Source of the DNA: Mixta theicola
Lineage (GTDB): Bacteria > Pseudomonadota > Gammaproteobacteria > Enterobacterales > Enterobacteriaceae
DNA length: 64,000 bases
Direction: 5' to 3'
NCBI RefSeq assembly: GCF_002895925.1
Contig: NZ_NWUO01000001.1
Span: 186,001-250,000, forward strand
Part shown: piece by piece, positions 1-9,907 of the stretch
Numbering within the stretch: the stretch's first letter is position 1
Layout: the number at the start of each line of letters is the position of its first letter
Notes under the pieces: model-generated
Told to the model about the DNA's origin: nothing
Seen by the model: the letters and a program-made list of their open reading frames with translations, nothing else
Databases searched by the model: none
Translations under genes and position numbers: made by a program

Positions 1-1896
1 ACGCACCGGCGCCAGCAGCACCGAGAACAGCATTTCCAGCAGCATCGACGCCAGCAGACGCAGCGCGCCGCCGTAGCCTTTCGCGCCCTTAAACCAGATC
101 AGCACCACGCTCAGCAGCTTCGGCAGGAACAGCAGCACCAGCGTGGTGGAGAACAGCGCGATCGCCAGTTCCGGACGCCACTGTGGCCATACCGGGAACA
201 GCTGGCGCGGCTGCAGGAAGTACTGCGGCTCCATTAGCGTATGCACCACCTGCAAGGCGGTAGAGAGCGCAAGGAACAGGAACCACAGCGGCGCGGAAAG
301 ATAAGACATGACGCCGGTCAGGAACACCGCACGGTGAACCGGATGCATCCCTTTAACCAGGAACAGGCGGAAGTTCATCAGGTTGCCGTGACACCAGCGG
401 CGGTCACGCTTCAGCTCATCCAGCAGATTCGGCGGCAGCTCTTCATACGAACCGGGCAGATCGTAGGCAATCCACACGCCCCAGCCGGCGCGACGCATCA
501 GCGCGGCCTCGACGAAGTCATGCGAAAGGATCGATCCGGCAAACGAGCCTTCACCCGGCAGCGGCGCCAGCGCGCAGTGCTCGATAAAGGGCTTCACGCG
601 GATAATGGCGTTATGGCCCCAATAGTGCGACTCGCCCAGCTGCCAGAAGTGAAGCCCGGCGGTAAACAGCGGCCCGTAAACGCGCGTGGCAAACTGCTGA
701 CAGCGCGCATAGAGCGTATCCATACCGGACGCCTTCGGCGAAGACTGAATAATACCGGCGTTTGGATTCGCTTCCATCATGCGCACCAGACCGGTCAGAC
801 ATTCGCCGCTCATTACGCTGTCCGCATCCAGCACCACCATATAGCTGTACTGGCTGCCCCAGCGGCGGCAGAAGTCATCGATGTTGCCGCTTTTACGCTT
901 CACGCGGCGACGGCGGCGGCGATAAAAGATCTTCCCTGCCCCGCCCACGTCGCGCACCAGCTCCATCCAGGCTTTCTGCTCTGCCACAGCAATATCGGCA
1001 TCGTAGCTGTCGCTAAGGATATAAACATCAAAATGCTGGCTTTCTCCGCTGCGAACCACCGATTCCCAGGTGGCGCGCAAACCGGCAAAGACGCGTTCTA
1101 CGTCTTCGTTACAGATCGGCATAATCAGCGCGGTACGATGCGTGGGATCGATCGGCTCATTGCCGGTAAGCGAATAAGAGATACTGTACTTATCGCGCCC
1201 AATCAGCAGCTGAAGGAAGCCCATCAGCGCCGTCCAGAAACCGGCGGAGACCCAGCAGAACAGAATGGCGAACAGGAACAGAATCCCGGTCTGCAATACA
1301 TAAGGCAGCAGCTGCAGCAGCGACTGCTGCCAGTTCTGGTTGAGCATATCCATCGGATCGATCAGCGCCCAGCCCTGGTAAGGCAGAATGGTCTTCATAT
1401 ACCAGGTCGCGACTACCGTCTGGAAAATCGTCAGGATCAGCAGGATATAGCGACGAACTGAGCCGACGTGACGCCATTTATCTTCCTGGCGCTGTTCTTC
1501 CGCCGAGGCGTAGCGCGGCGTTGATTTATGTCCGCGCAGCGAATCCCAGGCGCGAGCCAGCGGGTTGGTACGCCAGGCTTCCGGGAACATCAGCGAACGC
1601 TTTACCGGCGGCATCGCCTTCAGCGTGGTGCGTCCGAGATAATCCTCGCTGAACTGCCTGCCGTCGTCCAGCGAGTCCGGCCAGCTCATTTTAATACGCG
1701 ATTTTACCGAGGTCAGCGGCGCGTCGTCGGGACGCACTTCGGCCAGGCCGTCCTGGCCCAGCTGCTGATGTAAGGTGCTGTAAATATCACCGCCCGCCTC
1801 CGGGGCGGGCAGATTTGACGACAGCGCCGCTTTGCCGTCCGACGGCAGCGGCAGCACGTCGATATAGTCAGCGGGAGTTAGGATTGATTTATTCAT
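1..1896 (-). CDS. opgH: Glucan biosynthesis glucosyltransferase OpgH (partial, C-terminus beyond window)
   Basis: Inner-membrane glucosyltransferase that polymerises the beta-1,2-glucan backbone of osmoregulated periplasmic glucans from UDP-glucose. The first 632 codons are present, and the frame runs off the left edge; the family is about 850 residues. Visible GT2 signatures are [20 protein letters not shown] and the acceptor-site RRW motif in DRRWCHGN. Hydrophobic segments flank the catalytic domain, beginning with one near [18 protein letters not shown]. The start is ATG at 1896, overlapping the opgG stop by 8 bases (ATGAATAA), which indicates translational coupling in an opgGH operon as in E. 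coli. Identity is secure from sequence and context. Confidence 0.96.
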   Translation of the reverse strand, partial: MNKSILTPADYIDVLPLPSDGKAALSSNLPAPEAGGDIYSTLHQQLGQDGLAEVRPDDAPLTSVKSRIKMSWPDSLDDGRQFSEDYLGRTTLKAMPPVKRSLMFPEAWRTNPLARAWDSLRGHKSTPRYASAEEQRQEDKWRHVGSVRRYILLILTIFQTVVATWYMKTILPYQGWALIDPMDMLNQNWQQSLLQLLPYVLQTGILFLFAILFCWVSAGFWTALMGFLQLLIGRDKYSISYSLTGNEPIDPTHRTALIMPICNEDVERVFAGLRATWESVVRSGESQHFDVYILSDSYDADIAVAEQKAWMELVRDVGGAGKIFYRRRRRRVKRKSGNIDDFCRRWGSQYSYMVVLDADSVMSGECLTGLVRMMEANPNAGIIQSSPKASGMDTLYARCQQFATRVYGPLFTAGLHFWQLGESHYWGHNAIIRVKPFIEHCALAPLPGEGSFAGSILSHDFVEAALMRRAGWGVWIAYDLPGSYEELPPNLLDELKRDRRWCHGNLMNFRLFLVKGMHPVHRAVFLTGVMSYLSAPLWFLFLALSTALQVVHTLMEPQYFLQPRQLFPVWPQWRPELAIALFSTTLVLLFLPKLLSVVLIWFKGAKGYGGALRLLASMLLEMLFSVLLAPVR

Positions 1897-3454
1897 TGGC
1901 AGGCAACTGATAGCTCCATGTTTCCGTCAGCGCTTTATCACCGTTAACCAGTGCGGCACGCATTTCGGTCGGCTGCTTATTGTCTTTTACGCGAATGCGC
2001 AACATTAAGCGCCAGCCTTTGGTCACCGGGTTATAGCGCACGCTCTGTTCAACAATCTCACCGTTATTGCCGATGCTGACCTGAGGCGTGACCGGCGTGT
2101 TATCCGGCAGCGCGCTCATATCCTGACCGACAAAATCCACCACAAAAGCGAGGGTGCCGTCTGGCTGGCGCACCAGGTTTGACTGTTTCACGTCGCCGGT
2201 AGAACGCAGCGTGTTTTTCACCCATGCGGTATCCGGCGAATGCAGCTGGTCTTCATTACGGGTAAAGTGCAGACGATATTTAAAGTTCATCTCCTTGCCC
2301 GGATCCGGCAGGTTCTCCGGCGTCCAGAAGGCAACGATATTATCGTTGGTTTCGTCTGCCGTCGGGATCTCAACCAGCTCTACGCGACCTTTACCCCAGT
2401 CGCCCTGCGGCTCGATCCAGCCGCTGGGGCGCAGATCGTAACGATCGTCGAGATCCTGATACTGATTGAATTCGCGTCCGCGCTGCAGCAGGCCAAAACC
2501 TTTCGGGTTTTCCACGGTAAAGGTGCTGACCGCCAGGTGTTTCGGATTGTTCAGCGGACGCCAGATCCATTCGCCGTTACCGGCATGAATCGACAGACCG
2601 TTGGAATCATGCAGAGAAGGACGATAGTTGACTATCGGAGAAGGCTGATTCGGGCCATACAGGAACATACTGGTCAGCGGCGCAACGCCCAGCTTGCCCA
2701 CTTTGTCACGCAGATAGACTTTTGCCTGAACATCCACGTTGGTATCGCTGCCCGGACGCAGCACAAAGCGGTAGGCGCCGGTCGCGCGCGGCGAATCCAG
2801 CAGCGCATAAATAACTAACTGTTTATCCTGCGGTTTCGGACGTTGGATCCAGAATTCGCGGAAGCGTGGGAACTCTTCGCCGGAGGGCAGCGCGGTATCG
2901 ATCGCCAGCCCACGTGAAGAGAGGCCATAAACCTGGCCGCCGCCAATCACGCGGAAATAGCTGGCACCCAGGAAGCTGGTAATTTCGTCATCTTTATCTT
3001 TGGCGTTTAACGGATAAAGCACTTTAAAACCGGCGAAACCCAGGTTCTTAATGGTTTCCGGATCGTGATGAACATTGCCAAAATTAAAATAGTCCGGGCT
3101 GTATTTGATTTCCCGCACCGCGTTGGCGGTGATTTCGTGAAGTTTCACCGGCGTATCGAAATACATGCCCTGATGATAAAACTCCAGCTTGAATGGGGTT
3201 TTCAGTTTATGCCAATAGGCTTTATCGTGATTAAACTGGATCTGCTGATAGTCAGCATATTTCATGTCGCGGAACTGAGAGGGCAAATTGCTCTTCGGCG
3301 CTTCGAAACTTTTTCCCGCTAACGACTTTGCCTCTTTTGCTACATCATCAATGCTAAAAGCCCAACCGGTGTTGGTATACAAGGCAAACAGAACTGCCGC
3401 ACTAACCCAGTGCAGTTTTTTCAGTCCCGATTTATTTTTGTTAGTAATCAGCAC
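1889..3454 (-). CDS. opgG: Periplasmic glucan biosynthesis protein OpgG
   Basis: Periplasmic protein needed for synthesis and release of osmoregulated periplasmic glucans, acting with OpgH. It has 521 residues against 511 in E. coli, with near-identical stretches such as [20 protein letters not shown] and the C-terminus [10 protein letters not shown]. An N-terminal signal peptide ends at about GWAFS (residue 33). The start is a GTG at 3454, preceded by a run of Gs that can serve as Shine-Dalgarno; the N-terminus is slightly longer than in E. coli (LITNKNKSG extension). The first gene of the opgGH operon, it is divergent from opgC, and the 239-bp spacer at 3455-3693 should carry both promoters. 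Confidence 0.96.
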   Translation of the reverse strand: MLITNKNKSGLKKLHWVSAAVLFALYTNTGWAFSIDDVAKEAKSLAGKSFEAPKSNLPSQFRDMKYADYQQIQFNHDKAYWHKLKTPFKLEFYHQGMYFDTPVKLHEITANAVREIKYSPDYFNFGNVHHDPETIKNLGFAGFKVLYPLNAKDKDDEITSFLGASYFRVIGGGQVYGLSSRGLAIDTALPSGEEFPRFREFWIQRPKPQDKQLVIYALLDSPRATGAYRFVLRPGSDTNVDVQAKVYLRDKVGKLGVAPLTSMFLYGPNQPSPIVNYRPSLHDSNGLSIHAGNGEWIWRPLNNPKHLAVSTFTVENPKGFGLLQRGREFNQYQDLDDRYDLRPSGWIEPQGDWGKGRVELVEIPTADETNDNIVAFWTPENLPDPGKEMNFKYRLHFTRNEDQLHSPDTAWVKNTLRSTGDVKQSNLVRQPDGTLAFVVDFVGQDMSALPDNTPVTPQVSIGNNGEIVEQSVRYNPVTKGWRLMLRIRVKDNKQPTEMRAALVNGDKALTETWSYQLPANE

Positions 3455-3693
3455 ATCCCCCCCTTTCGTGTGCTTAAATCAATCCCATCCATATTAATGG
3501 ATTATTCGGTTTTCCGACAGTATACCTGTCGTTTTGTTCCGGTATTCTCTGCCCTCAGAGCTTATCTCTGCGTTGTTCGTCTGTTACAGAATCGGCTGAT
3601 ATTATATGGATTTCCGTTCCGGTAAAGTAAAGCGCTTACTTTTGTCAGGTTCAGGGCGAGCCGGTATATAAAACGTACTAAATCTGGATAACT

Positions 3694-4815
3694 ATGCTTA
3701 CTAAACCCCAGCAGCGTGAATATTTCTTCGATTCTATTCGCGCGTATCTGATGCTTCTTGGCGTTCCTTTTCATGTTTCTCTTATTTATTCCAGCCATCA
3801 GTGGTCCGTTAACAGCGCGGAACCGTCGCTGTGGTTAACCGTGTTTAATGACTTTATTCATGCATTTCGTATGCAGGTGTTTTTTGTCATATCCGGTTAC
3901 TTTTCTTATATGCTTTATTTGCGCTATACGCCGCAGGAATGGTGGAAAGTGCGCGTTGAGCGCGTCGGTATTCCCATACTAAGCGCCATTCCGCTGATCA
4001 CCCTGCCCCAGTTTTTTATGCTGAAAGCATGGACCGGGAAAATCACCGGCTGGTCGCAGTTTTCCACCTATGACAAATATAATACTTTAGTCTGGGAACT
4101 GGTTTCTCACCTGTGGTTTTTGCTGGTGCTGGTTATTTTTACCACGCTGGGGCTGGGGCTATTTCACCGCCTGCGCATGGCTGCGCAAAACGATGCCGCC
4201 GCGCCCGGCTGGCCAGTCTTAACCCTGGCGATCCTGTTTTACAGCCTGTGCTGGTGTACGTTTCGCCGCCTGATCTTTATTTTTCAGCCGGCGCTGCTCA
4301 CCGATGGGCTGTTTAACTTCACCGTGATGCAAACCCTGTTTTATCTGCCCTTCTTCTGTCTTGGCGCGTTAGCCTGGCGTAATCCGGCGCTGAAGGCGCG
4401 CTTTGTGCGCTTTAATCCGTGGACGCTTATCGGTTCGGTGCTGGCGTTTTTCGCCTATATGGCCAACCAGCGCTACAGCAGCGGGGAAGGCTGGATGTAT
4501 GAAATCGATGCGGTGGTGTCGATGCTGATGGGCCTGTGGATGGTCAACGTGGTGTTCGCCTTTGGACATCGTTTTTTAAATGCCCATTCGCCGCGCATTA
4601 CCTGGCTGGTCAACGCCTCGCTGTTTATTTATCTGGTGCATCATCCGCTGACGCTGCTGTACGGCATCTTTATTACGCCGCATATTCACAATAATGCGCT
4701 GGGCTTTATCGCCGGCCTGGCGTTTGTATTCGGTATCGCCTTTGTACTGTATGAAATTCATCGGCGCATCCCGCTGCTGCGCTTCCTGTTCTCCGGGAAA
4801 AAGGCCCGTCCCTGA
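3694..4815 (+). CDS. opgC: Glucan succinyltransferase OpgC
   Basis: Polytopic inner-membrane acyltransferase-3 family protein that adds succinyl groups to osmoregulated periplasmic glucans. At 373 residues it is close to the family length. The N-terminus reads [20 protein letters not shown], with the family's conserved arginine and the H of the first membrane segment (PFHVSLIY), followed by about ten hydrophobic segments (for example [15 protein letters not shown] and [15 protein letters not shown]). Divergent from opgGH, as in E. coli. It converges on clsC, whose stop lies 24 bases past its own. Confidence 0.94.
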   Translation: MLTKPQQREYFFDSIRAYLMLLGVPFHVSLIYSSHQWSVNSAEPSLWLTVFNDFIHAFRMQVFFVISGYFSYMLYLRYTPQEWWKVRVERVGIPILSAIPLITLPQFFMLKAWTGKITGWSQFSTYDKYNTLVWELVSHLWFLLVLVIFTTLGLGLFHRLRMAAQNDAAAPGWPVLTLAILFYSLCWCTFRRLIFIFQPALLTDGLFNFTVMQTLFYLPFFCLGALAWRNPALKARFVRFNPWTLIGSVLAFFAYMANQRYSSGEGWMYEIDAVVSMLMGLWMVNVVFAFGHRFLNAHSPRITWLVNASLFIYLVHHPLTLLYGIFITPHIHNNALGFIAGLAFVFGIAFVLYEIHRRIPLLRFLFSGKKARP

Positions 4816-4839
4816 GCGACAGGCGGGCAAGGATGCCCG

Positions 4840-6312
4840 CTATAACAACCACTCCACCGGCAGACGCCAAACCAGATGCACCAGCAGACGCTGGTAAAAG
4901 CGCGTTTTCGGCTCATGCTTATGCACGATTTCTCCCGCTTCGCCTTCATACTCCACCCAGTTAACCCGGCCCCATTTATCCAGCCGCAGCGTCCAGGCGC
5001 GCTCGCGCATCTCCTCGACAAATCGCTGATGGATATTGCTTGCCAACACTTCGCTTTCGATCAGCAGCCCCATTTCGGTATTCAGCACCGCCGAGCGCGG
5101 ATCGAAATTAAAAGAGCCGATAAACACTTTCTGGTTATCGACGCTAAAGGTTTTGGCATGCAGGCTGGAGCCGGAATTCCCGGTTAGCCCACGATCGTGC
5201 GGCTTCTCTTCGCTGCTGTTTTGCGGCTTTAGCTCATACAGCTTAACACCGTGCCGCAGCAGTTTTTTGCGCCATTTGGCATAGCCGGCATGCACCACCG
5301 AAACATCGTTAGCCGCCAGCGAGTTAGTGAGGATCGCGATTTTGACGCCGCTGCGCGCCAGCAGCAGCAGCTGCGCCACGCCCGCGCGCGTCGGGACAAA
5401 ATAGGCGGAAATAATATCGAACTGCCGCTGTGGGCGACCAATAATTTCCAGCATCCGCTGCGGCAGCAACGTGCTGCGCCGCGCCTTGCCCAACCCTTTA
5501 CGCGGATCGTCGCTCAGCAGACGCGCCGGCGCCCAGATCATCTCCAACTCGCCGCTGTCCAGCTGCGCTATATAGCCGCAGGACTGCACGCGCTGCATAT
5601 AGCGCTGCACCTGTTCGCTGTCGCGCCAGGCCTCAGGCAGCGTGACCGCAGCGCGGGAATCTTCCGGCGCATCATCCACCACCGCCGAAAAAGCGTTAAC
5701 CGCCCCGCTCTGCCAGTAGCGCTCAAAATCGGCCGCAACCTCTTCCACTACCGGCCCGATCGCCATGACATCCAGATCGGAAAACAGCGGCTGCTTGCCT
5801 GCGCCAAAATATTCATCGCCGATATTGCGCCCGCCAACGATGGTAACCATATTATCAACGGTCAGGCTTTTATTGTGCATCCGCCGGTTTAAACGGGCGA
5901 AGTCGCTGAGATAACCCAGCGCCCGCAGGGTGCGGAAAGAGAACGGATTAAATAAGCGGATTTCAATGTTGGGATGGCGATTCAGCTCGCTCAGCGTTTT
6001 GTCCAGGCCCATAGTGTTGTTGTCATCCAGCAGCAAACGCACCCGGACGCCCCGGTCAGCCGCCTCCAGCAGCGCGCTGAACAGCAGCCGCCCGGACATA
6101 TCGTTTTGCCAGATGTAATACTGAATATCGATGCGTTCTTCCGCCATCGATAACAGCTGATAGCGGGCAGCGAAGGCGTCCAGCCCATCGCTTAATGAAT
6201 GCAAACCGCTGTGCTGAGGATGCTGAACGGTACGGGGTTTAACGGCCCTGGCGAGGCGGGTACGGCTGTCTGCAGGCGTAACGTTATCCTGCGGGTAAAA
6301 CGCTTCAGCCAT
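4840..6312 (-). CDS. clsC: Cardiolipin synthase C (phospholipase D family)
   Basis: Makes cardiolipin; in E. coli ClsC uses phosphatidylethanolamine as phosphatidyl donor to phosphatidylglycerol, acting with YmdB. Two phospholipase D HKD motifs are visible: HNKSLTVDN near residue 146 and HAKTFSVDN near residue 385, each followed by GG/GSFN. 490 residues. The start ATG at 6312 has an AAGGA ribosome site. It lies 32 bases downstream of ymdB on the same strand, so the two are likely co-transcribed. A GC inverted repeat (cgggcaaggatgcccg) sits just past the stop. Confidence 0.93.
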   Translation of the reverse strand: MAEAFYPQDNVTPADSRTRLARAVKPRTVQHPQHSGLHSLSDGLDAFAARYQLLSMAEERIDIQYYIWQNDMSGRLLFSALLEAADRGVRVRLLLDDNNTMGLDKTLSELNRHPNIEIRLFNPFSFRTLRALGYLSDFARLNRRMHNKSLTVDNMVTIVGGRNIGDEYFGAGKQPLFSDLDVMAIGPVVEEVAADFERYWQSGAVNAFSAVVDDAPEDSRAAVTLPEAWRDSEQVQRYMQRVQSCGYIAQLDSGELEMIWAPARLLSDDPRKGLGKARRSTLLPQRMLEIIGRPQRQFDIISAYFVPTRAGVAQLLLLARSGVKIAILTNSLAANDVSVVHAGYAKWRKKLLRHGVKLYELKPQNSSEEKPHDRGLTGNSGSSLHAKTFSVDNQKVFIGSFNFDPRSAVLNTEMGLLIESEVLASNIHQRFVEEMRERAWTLRLDKWGRVNWVEYEGEAGEIVHKHEPKTRFYQRLLVHLVWRLPVEWLL

Positions 6313-6344
6313 TATTTTTCCTTTTTTTCTAAACCTGATGGTTA

Positions 6345-6896
6345 TTATTCACCGTCTGCTCCGCCGACGTCATCCGACTGTTCTGAATGCTGGCGATAAA
6401 GACGATAGCTCTCCTCATCAAAGCAGACCAGCCAGACCTGCTGCGGATAGTCGTGCTGCTGCAAAAACTGGCTGATGGTCCGCAAGGCGATCGCCGCCGC
6501 CGCCGCTTTAGGGTAGCCATAAATACCGGTGCTGATGGCCGGAAAGGCGATGGTGGCGAAGCGATGCTCCGCCGCCAGCCGCAGGCTATTATTATAGGCG
6601 CTGGCCAGCAGCTCCGCTTCGCCCTGGCCGCCGCCGCGCCAGACCGGGCCAACGGTATGGATCACCGCCCGCGCCGGTAAGTTGCCAGCCCCGGTCAGCA
6701 CCGCCTCTCCCGTCGGGCAGCCGCCCCGGCTCGCCGCCAGCTGGCGGCACTCGGCCAACAGCGCCGGACCCGCCGCGCGATGGATAGCGCCGTCAACGCC
6801 GCCGCCGCCAAGTAAGCTGCTGTTCGCCGCGTTAACAATCGCGTCTGCCTGCTGGCGAGTAATATCGCCCTGGATAATACGTAGTCGGCTATGCAT
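6345..6896 (-). CDS. ymdB: O-acetyl-ADP-ribose deacetylase, macrodomain protein YmdB
   Basis: Macrodomain enzyme that hydrolyses O-acetyl-ADP-ribose; in E. coli it also modulates RNase III and stimulates ClsC. 183 residues, single macrodomain. Signatures are [20 protein letters not shown], then [14 protein letters not shown] (nucleotide-binding loop) and [12 protein letters not shown] (second loop). The catalytic Asn/Asp region [14 protein letters not shown] is intact. Upstream partner of clsC. The C-terminal tail [15 protein letters not shown] is acidic and probably not conserved. Confidence 0.94.
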   Translation of the reverse strand: MHSRLRIIQGDITRQQADAIVNAANSSLLGGGGVDGAIHRAAGPALLAECRQLAASRGGCPTGEAVLTGAGNLPARAVIHTVGPVWRGGGQGEAELLASAYNNSLRLAAEHRFATIAFPAISTGIYGYPKAAAAAIALRTISQFLQQHDYPQQVWLVCFDEESYRLYRQHSEQSDDVGGADGE

Positions 6897-7002
6897 ATTT
6901 CGCTCCTCGCAATATCAACGGTGAAAAACGGGTCAGGGGTGCCATTTAGTCTAGACTTAGCGAAACGTTCCGCGCCTGCCTTTTTTACGGGAGAAGAACC
7001 GC

Positions 7003-8163
7003 ATGCTCATTACCTCATCGCCTGAGTCACCGCAGCGTCATCAACCGTCACTGTTTAACAGTTTTTTTCAGGGCAGCTTTCCCTGCTCAACCGCCTGCCG
7101 CAGCGAAGGTAAGCGTCTGGATATGATTATCAGCAGCGGGCACGATATGCTGGCTCATAAGGATTATGCCGCGCTGGCGGAGCATCGCCTGCTGACCGCC
7201 CGCGACGGCGCACGCTGGTATCTGATCGAAAAAACGCCCGGCGAGTATGACTGGTCCTCTTTCCTGCCGATGGTGCATGCCGCCAGCCAGCATGGCATCC
7301 AGGTTATCTGGGAGGTGGCGCATTTTGGCTATCCGGACCATCTCGATATTTGGTCAGCCGGGTTCGTTGACGCCTTCGCCCGCTTCGCCCGCGCCATGGC
7401 GGAAGTGATGCAAAACGAGGGCGTTGAGCAACCTTTTTTCACGCCGATTAACCAGATCTCTTTTTGGTCGTGGGCGGGGGCGGAAGTTGCCTGGCTTAAC
7501 CCTTACGCGAGCGGACGCGGTCTGGCGCTGAAAAAACAGCTGGTGCGCGCCAGCCTGGCGGCCATCGCCGCGATTCGTGACGTCTGTCCGCAGGCGCGCT
7601 TTGTGTTAACAGAACCGCTGGTGCATGTTGCGCCCGTCGATGAGAGTGCGGCAGCGCGCGAAGAGGCGCGGCGTCAGCATCTTTCACAGTTCGATGCCTG
7701 GGATATGCTGTGCGGCACACAGTGCCCGGAACTGGGCGGCAGCCCGGAGGCGCTGGATATTATCGGCCTGAACTACTATCCCGATAATCAACGGTTCAAC
7801 GACGGCTCGCCCTTAAACGCGACGCATTCTGCCTGGCGTCCGCTGCATCTGCTGTTGCAGGAGGTCTGGCAACGCTATCAGCGCCCAATGCTGCTGACGG
7901 AGACCGGCGCGGAAGGCGAAGCGCGGGTCAACTGGCTGAACATTGTCGCTGAAGAGGTCGAGCTGGCGCTGGAACAGGGCGTGGCGATGGAGGGCATTTC
8001 GCTCTATCCGGTCGTGGAGTATCCGGCATGGGCAGACGATCATCGCACGCCTGGCTCGCTATTTGGCCTGCCCGATCCCAACGGCAGCCGCACGCTATAT
8101 GAACCGCTGGCGCTGGCGTTACGCAGCCAGCAAATCAAGTTACAAAATCGGGGAAAAGGTTAA
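7003..8163 (+). CDS. GH1-like (clan GH-A) glycoside hydrolase with Asn-Gln at the acid/base site
   Basis: A (beta/alpha)8-barrel glycosidase-like protein of 386 residues, shorter than typical 450-480 residue GH1 enzymes. The nucleophile region LLTETGAEGE (Glu near residue 300) fits the GH1 strand-7 T-E-N/T-G motif. The strand-4 acid/base position reads TPINQISF (Asn150-Gln151), so the expected Glu is Gln. In plant myrosinases a Gln at this position is known, and these hydrolyse activated aglycones such as thioglucosides. The barrel motif DIIGLNYYPDNQRF precedes the nucleophile. No signal peptide is obvious. It stands alone between divergent or opposed genes; substrate unknown. The start ATG at 7003 has GGGAGAAG upstream; internal starts are possible. 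Confidence 0.7.
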   Translation: MLITSSPESPQRHQPSLFNSFFQGSFPCSTACRSEGKRLDMIISSGHDMLAHKDYAALAEHRLLTARDGARWYLIEKTPGEYDWSSFLPMVHAASQHGIQVIWEVAHFGYPDHLDIWSAGFVDAFARFARAMAEVMQNEGVEQPFFTPINQISFWSWAGAEVAWLNPYASGRGLALKKQLVRASLAAIAAIRDVCPQARFVLTEPLVHVAPVDESAAAREEARRQHLSQFDAWDMLCGTQCPELGGSPEALDIIGLNYYPDNQRFNDGSPLNATHSAWRPLHLLLQEVWQRYQRPMLLTETGAEGEARVNWLNIVAEEVELALEQGVAMEGISLYPVVEYPAWADDHRTPGSLFGLPDPNGSRTLYEPLALALRSQQIKLQNRGKG

Positions 8164-8234
8164 GGGCTGAGCGGGCGGCACTGTACCGATCTGAACTGCC
8201 GGCGCGGCTGGCGACGAACCGGTTGCTGAATGAA

Positions 8235-8378
8235 TTATGACATCCATAGCGTAACGATAATAACAAACAATATCAGCGAAAAAGAGGTCAATAACAGCAC
8301 CACAATAGTAAACTGCGCATCGTCAAGCAGCGGCGGTTCTTCTCGTTCTGGAGGTTCAGGCGGCAAAGTTTCATTCAT
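8235..8378 (-). CDS. Unlisted 47-residue single-span membrane protein
   Basis: A 48-codon frame, too short for usual ORF cut-offs. The protein begins with a proline/glutamate-rich cytosolic-looking segment (MNETLPPEPPEREEPPLLDD) and then one continuous hydrophobic helix (FTIVVLLLTSFSLILFVIIV), ending TLWMS. This pattern is hard to obtain by chance and is typical of bacterial small membrane proteins. The ribosome site (AACGAAAA) is weak. It lies 152 bases downstream of nodT on the same strand. I do not recognise a family. A 60-codon frame on the opposite strand overlaps it but is a Ser/Gly/Asn-rich antisense shadow. Confidence 0.55.
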   Translation of the reverse strand: MNETLPPEPPEREEPPLLDDAQFTIVVLLLTSFSLILFVIIVTLWMS

Positions 8379-8488
8379 TTTTCGTTATCATCACAGCGGG
8401 CATAACCGATAAACCGGACACCGCCCTGCTTCTGCACTGCGGCCGTTTAGTGTAGCACAGCCGGTTTAAATCGTAACCGCGCGTTGAG

Positions 8489-8519
8489 GCCGCGCCGAAC
8501 GTCATCGATCCGGCGCGGC
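8489..8519 (-). terminator. GC-rich 9-bp stem after nodT
   Basis: A perfect inverted repeat, gccgccccg-like: arms gccgcgccg and cggcgcggc with a 13-base loop, immediately after the nodT stop on the minus strand. No T-run follows, so it is either a weak or Rho-assisted terminator or an mRNA 3'-end stabiliser. Confidence 0.4.
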
Positions 8520-8530
8520 GGTGAGAGAGG

Positions 8531-9907
8531 TTAAGGCTGCCAGCCGCCGCCCAACGCCCGATACAGATCGATTTGCGCCAGCAGCAAATTACTTTTCAGC
8601 TGTATCACGTTCAGCTGCGCGCTGAACAGCGTACGCTGGGCGTCCAGCTCGTCAAGATAGGAAGCATAGCCGTTCTGATAGCGGTTACGGGCGATACGCA
8701 GCGTGTCGGCGGCAATCTCCTGCTGCTTTTCTACCTCCTGCAGCTGCGCCTGGGTCTGCCGAATCGCATCCAGCGCATCGTTCACTTCGCTAAAGGCGTT
8801 ACGCACTACTTTCTCATAGCCGTACAGCGCCTGATTGCGCGATGCCATCGAAACATCTACCTGCGCCGTCAACGCTTCACGGTTCAGCAGCGGCGCCAGC
8901 ACGCTGCCGCCAATGCTCCACAGGCGGAAAGGGTTATCCACCAGCTGATGCAGTACCGAAGATTGCAGGGTGCCGGAGGCGGTCAGGTTAAGCGAAGGCA
9001 GCAGCTGCGCCTGAGAAGAGGCGAGCGTTTGGTCCGCCGCCAGCAGCAGCCGCTGAGCCTGAACAATATCTGGCCGACGCTGCAGCAGCTCCGACGGCAA
9101 CAGCGACGGCAGCTGCTGCGGCATCACCTGCGTAAAGTTCGACCGGCGAGCAATGCGGCGCGGATTCATGCCGACTAAAATACTCAGCGCGTTTTCCTGC
9201 TGATGGATTTGATGTTCAAGCTGCGGAATTTGCGCCTTCGCCGCCTGATATTCCGAGGCGGCCTGCATCCACTCCAGTCGCGAGGTATAGCCCGCGGCAA
9301 ACTGGCGCTGCGCCAGATTAAGCGAATTCTCACGCGTCGCCAGCGTCGCCTGGGTCACGCGCAGCTGCTCGTCCAACGCCAGCAACGATATGTAGCCGGA
9401 AGCAACCGAGGTGGCGATCGTCAGCTCGGCGGCGGCGGCGGCGGCCTGCTGCGCCGCCAGCGAGGCGCGTGCCGCATCGATACTGCTGCTACGCGCTCCC
9501 CACAGATCCACGTCATAATTTGCCTGCAGCAATCCCTGATAAACGTCGCTCTCGTACGGTTGTCCGGTCGCGGCTGACAGCGAGCGCGCCCGCGTTGCGC
9601 CTACGCCGACATCCAGCGTAGGGAAATTATCGCCAGCGGCGGCGCGCAGCTGCGCCCGATATTCATCAACGCGTGAACGGGCGGTAAGAATATCGGGGTT
9701 ATTACGCAGCGCCTGGGTCACCAGCTGGTTCAGATCGGGATCGGCAAAGGTACGCCACCAGTTCGCCTCCGGCGCGGCGGACGGCCCCACCTGATAACGC
9801 CACTGAGGCGGGATCGGTAACGACGACGGCGCCCTGGCAACTTCGCTGGCGCAGCCGACCAGCAGCGGGATCAGCAGCGCCAGCGCCTGCGGTTTCCAGC
9901 GCATCAT
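8531..9907 (-). CDS. NodT-family outer-membrane efflux lipoprotein
   Basis: Outer-membrane channel of a tripartite drug efflux system (TolC/NodT/OprM family). 458 residues, with a lipoprotein signal peptide and lipobox LLVGC (Cys19). The mature part has the duplicated outer-membrane efflux repeat, with helical stretches rich in Ala/Gln (NPDILTARSRVDEYRAQLRA near residue 95; RRPDIVQAQRLLLAADQTLA near 280). Its ATG overlaps the stop of the upstream membrane-fusion gene by 4 bases (ATGA), so it is the last coupled gene of marR-emrB-emrA-nodT. Confidence 0.9.
   Translation of the reverse strand: MMRWKPQALALLIPLLVGCASEVARAPSSLPIPPQWRYQVGPSAAPEANWWRTFADPDLNQLVTQALRNNPDILTARSRVDEYRAQLRAAAGDNFPTLDVGVGATRARSLSAATGQPYESDVYQGLLQANYDVDLWGARSSSIDAARASLAAQQAAAAAAELTIATSVASGYISLLALDEQLRVTQATLATRENSLNLAQRQFAAGYTSRLEWMQAASEYQAAKAQIPQLEHQIHQQENALSILVGMNPRRIARRSNFTQVMPQQLPSLLPSELLQRRPDIVQAQRLLLAADQTLASSQAQLLPSLNLTASGTLQSSVLHQLVDNPFRLWSIGGSVLAPLLNREALTAQVDVSMASRNQALYGYEKVVRNAFSEVNDALDAIRQTQAQLQEVEKQQEIAADTLRIARNRYQNGYASYLDELDAQRTLFSAQLNVIQLKSNLLLAQIDLYRALGGGWQP

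Noticed and set aside
241-1461. 406-codon plus-strand reading frame
   Set aside because: Antisense to opgH, whose minus-strand translation matches the glucosyltransferase family throughout; composition of the plus frame is His/Gln/Arg-rich, typical of a shadow.
8230-8412. 60-codon plus-strand frame rich in Ser/Gly/Asn
   Set aside because: Antisense to the 47-residue membrane protein, which has a clear topology; the plus frame has no ribosome site or family features.
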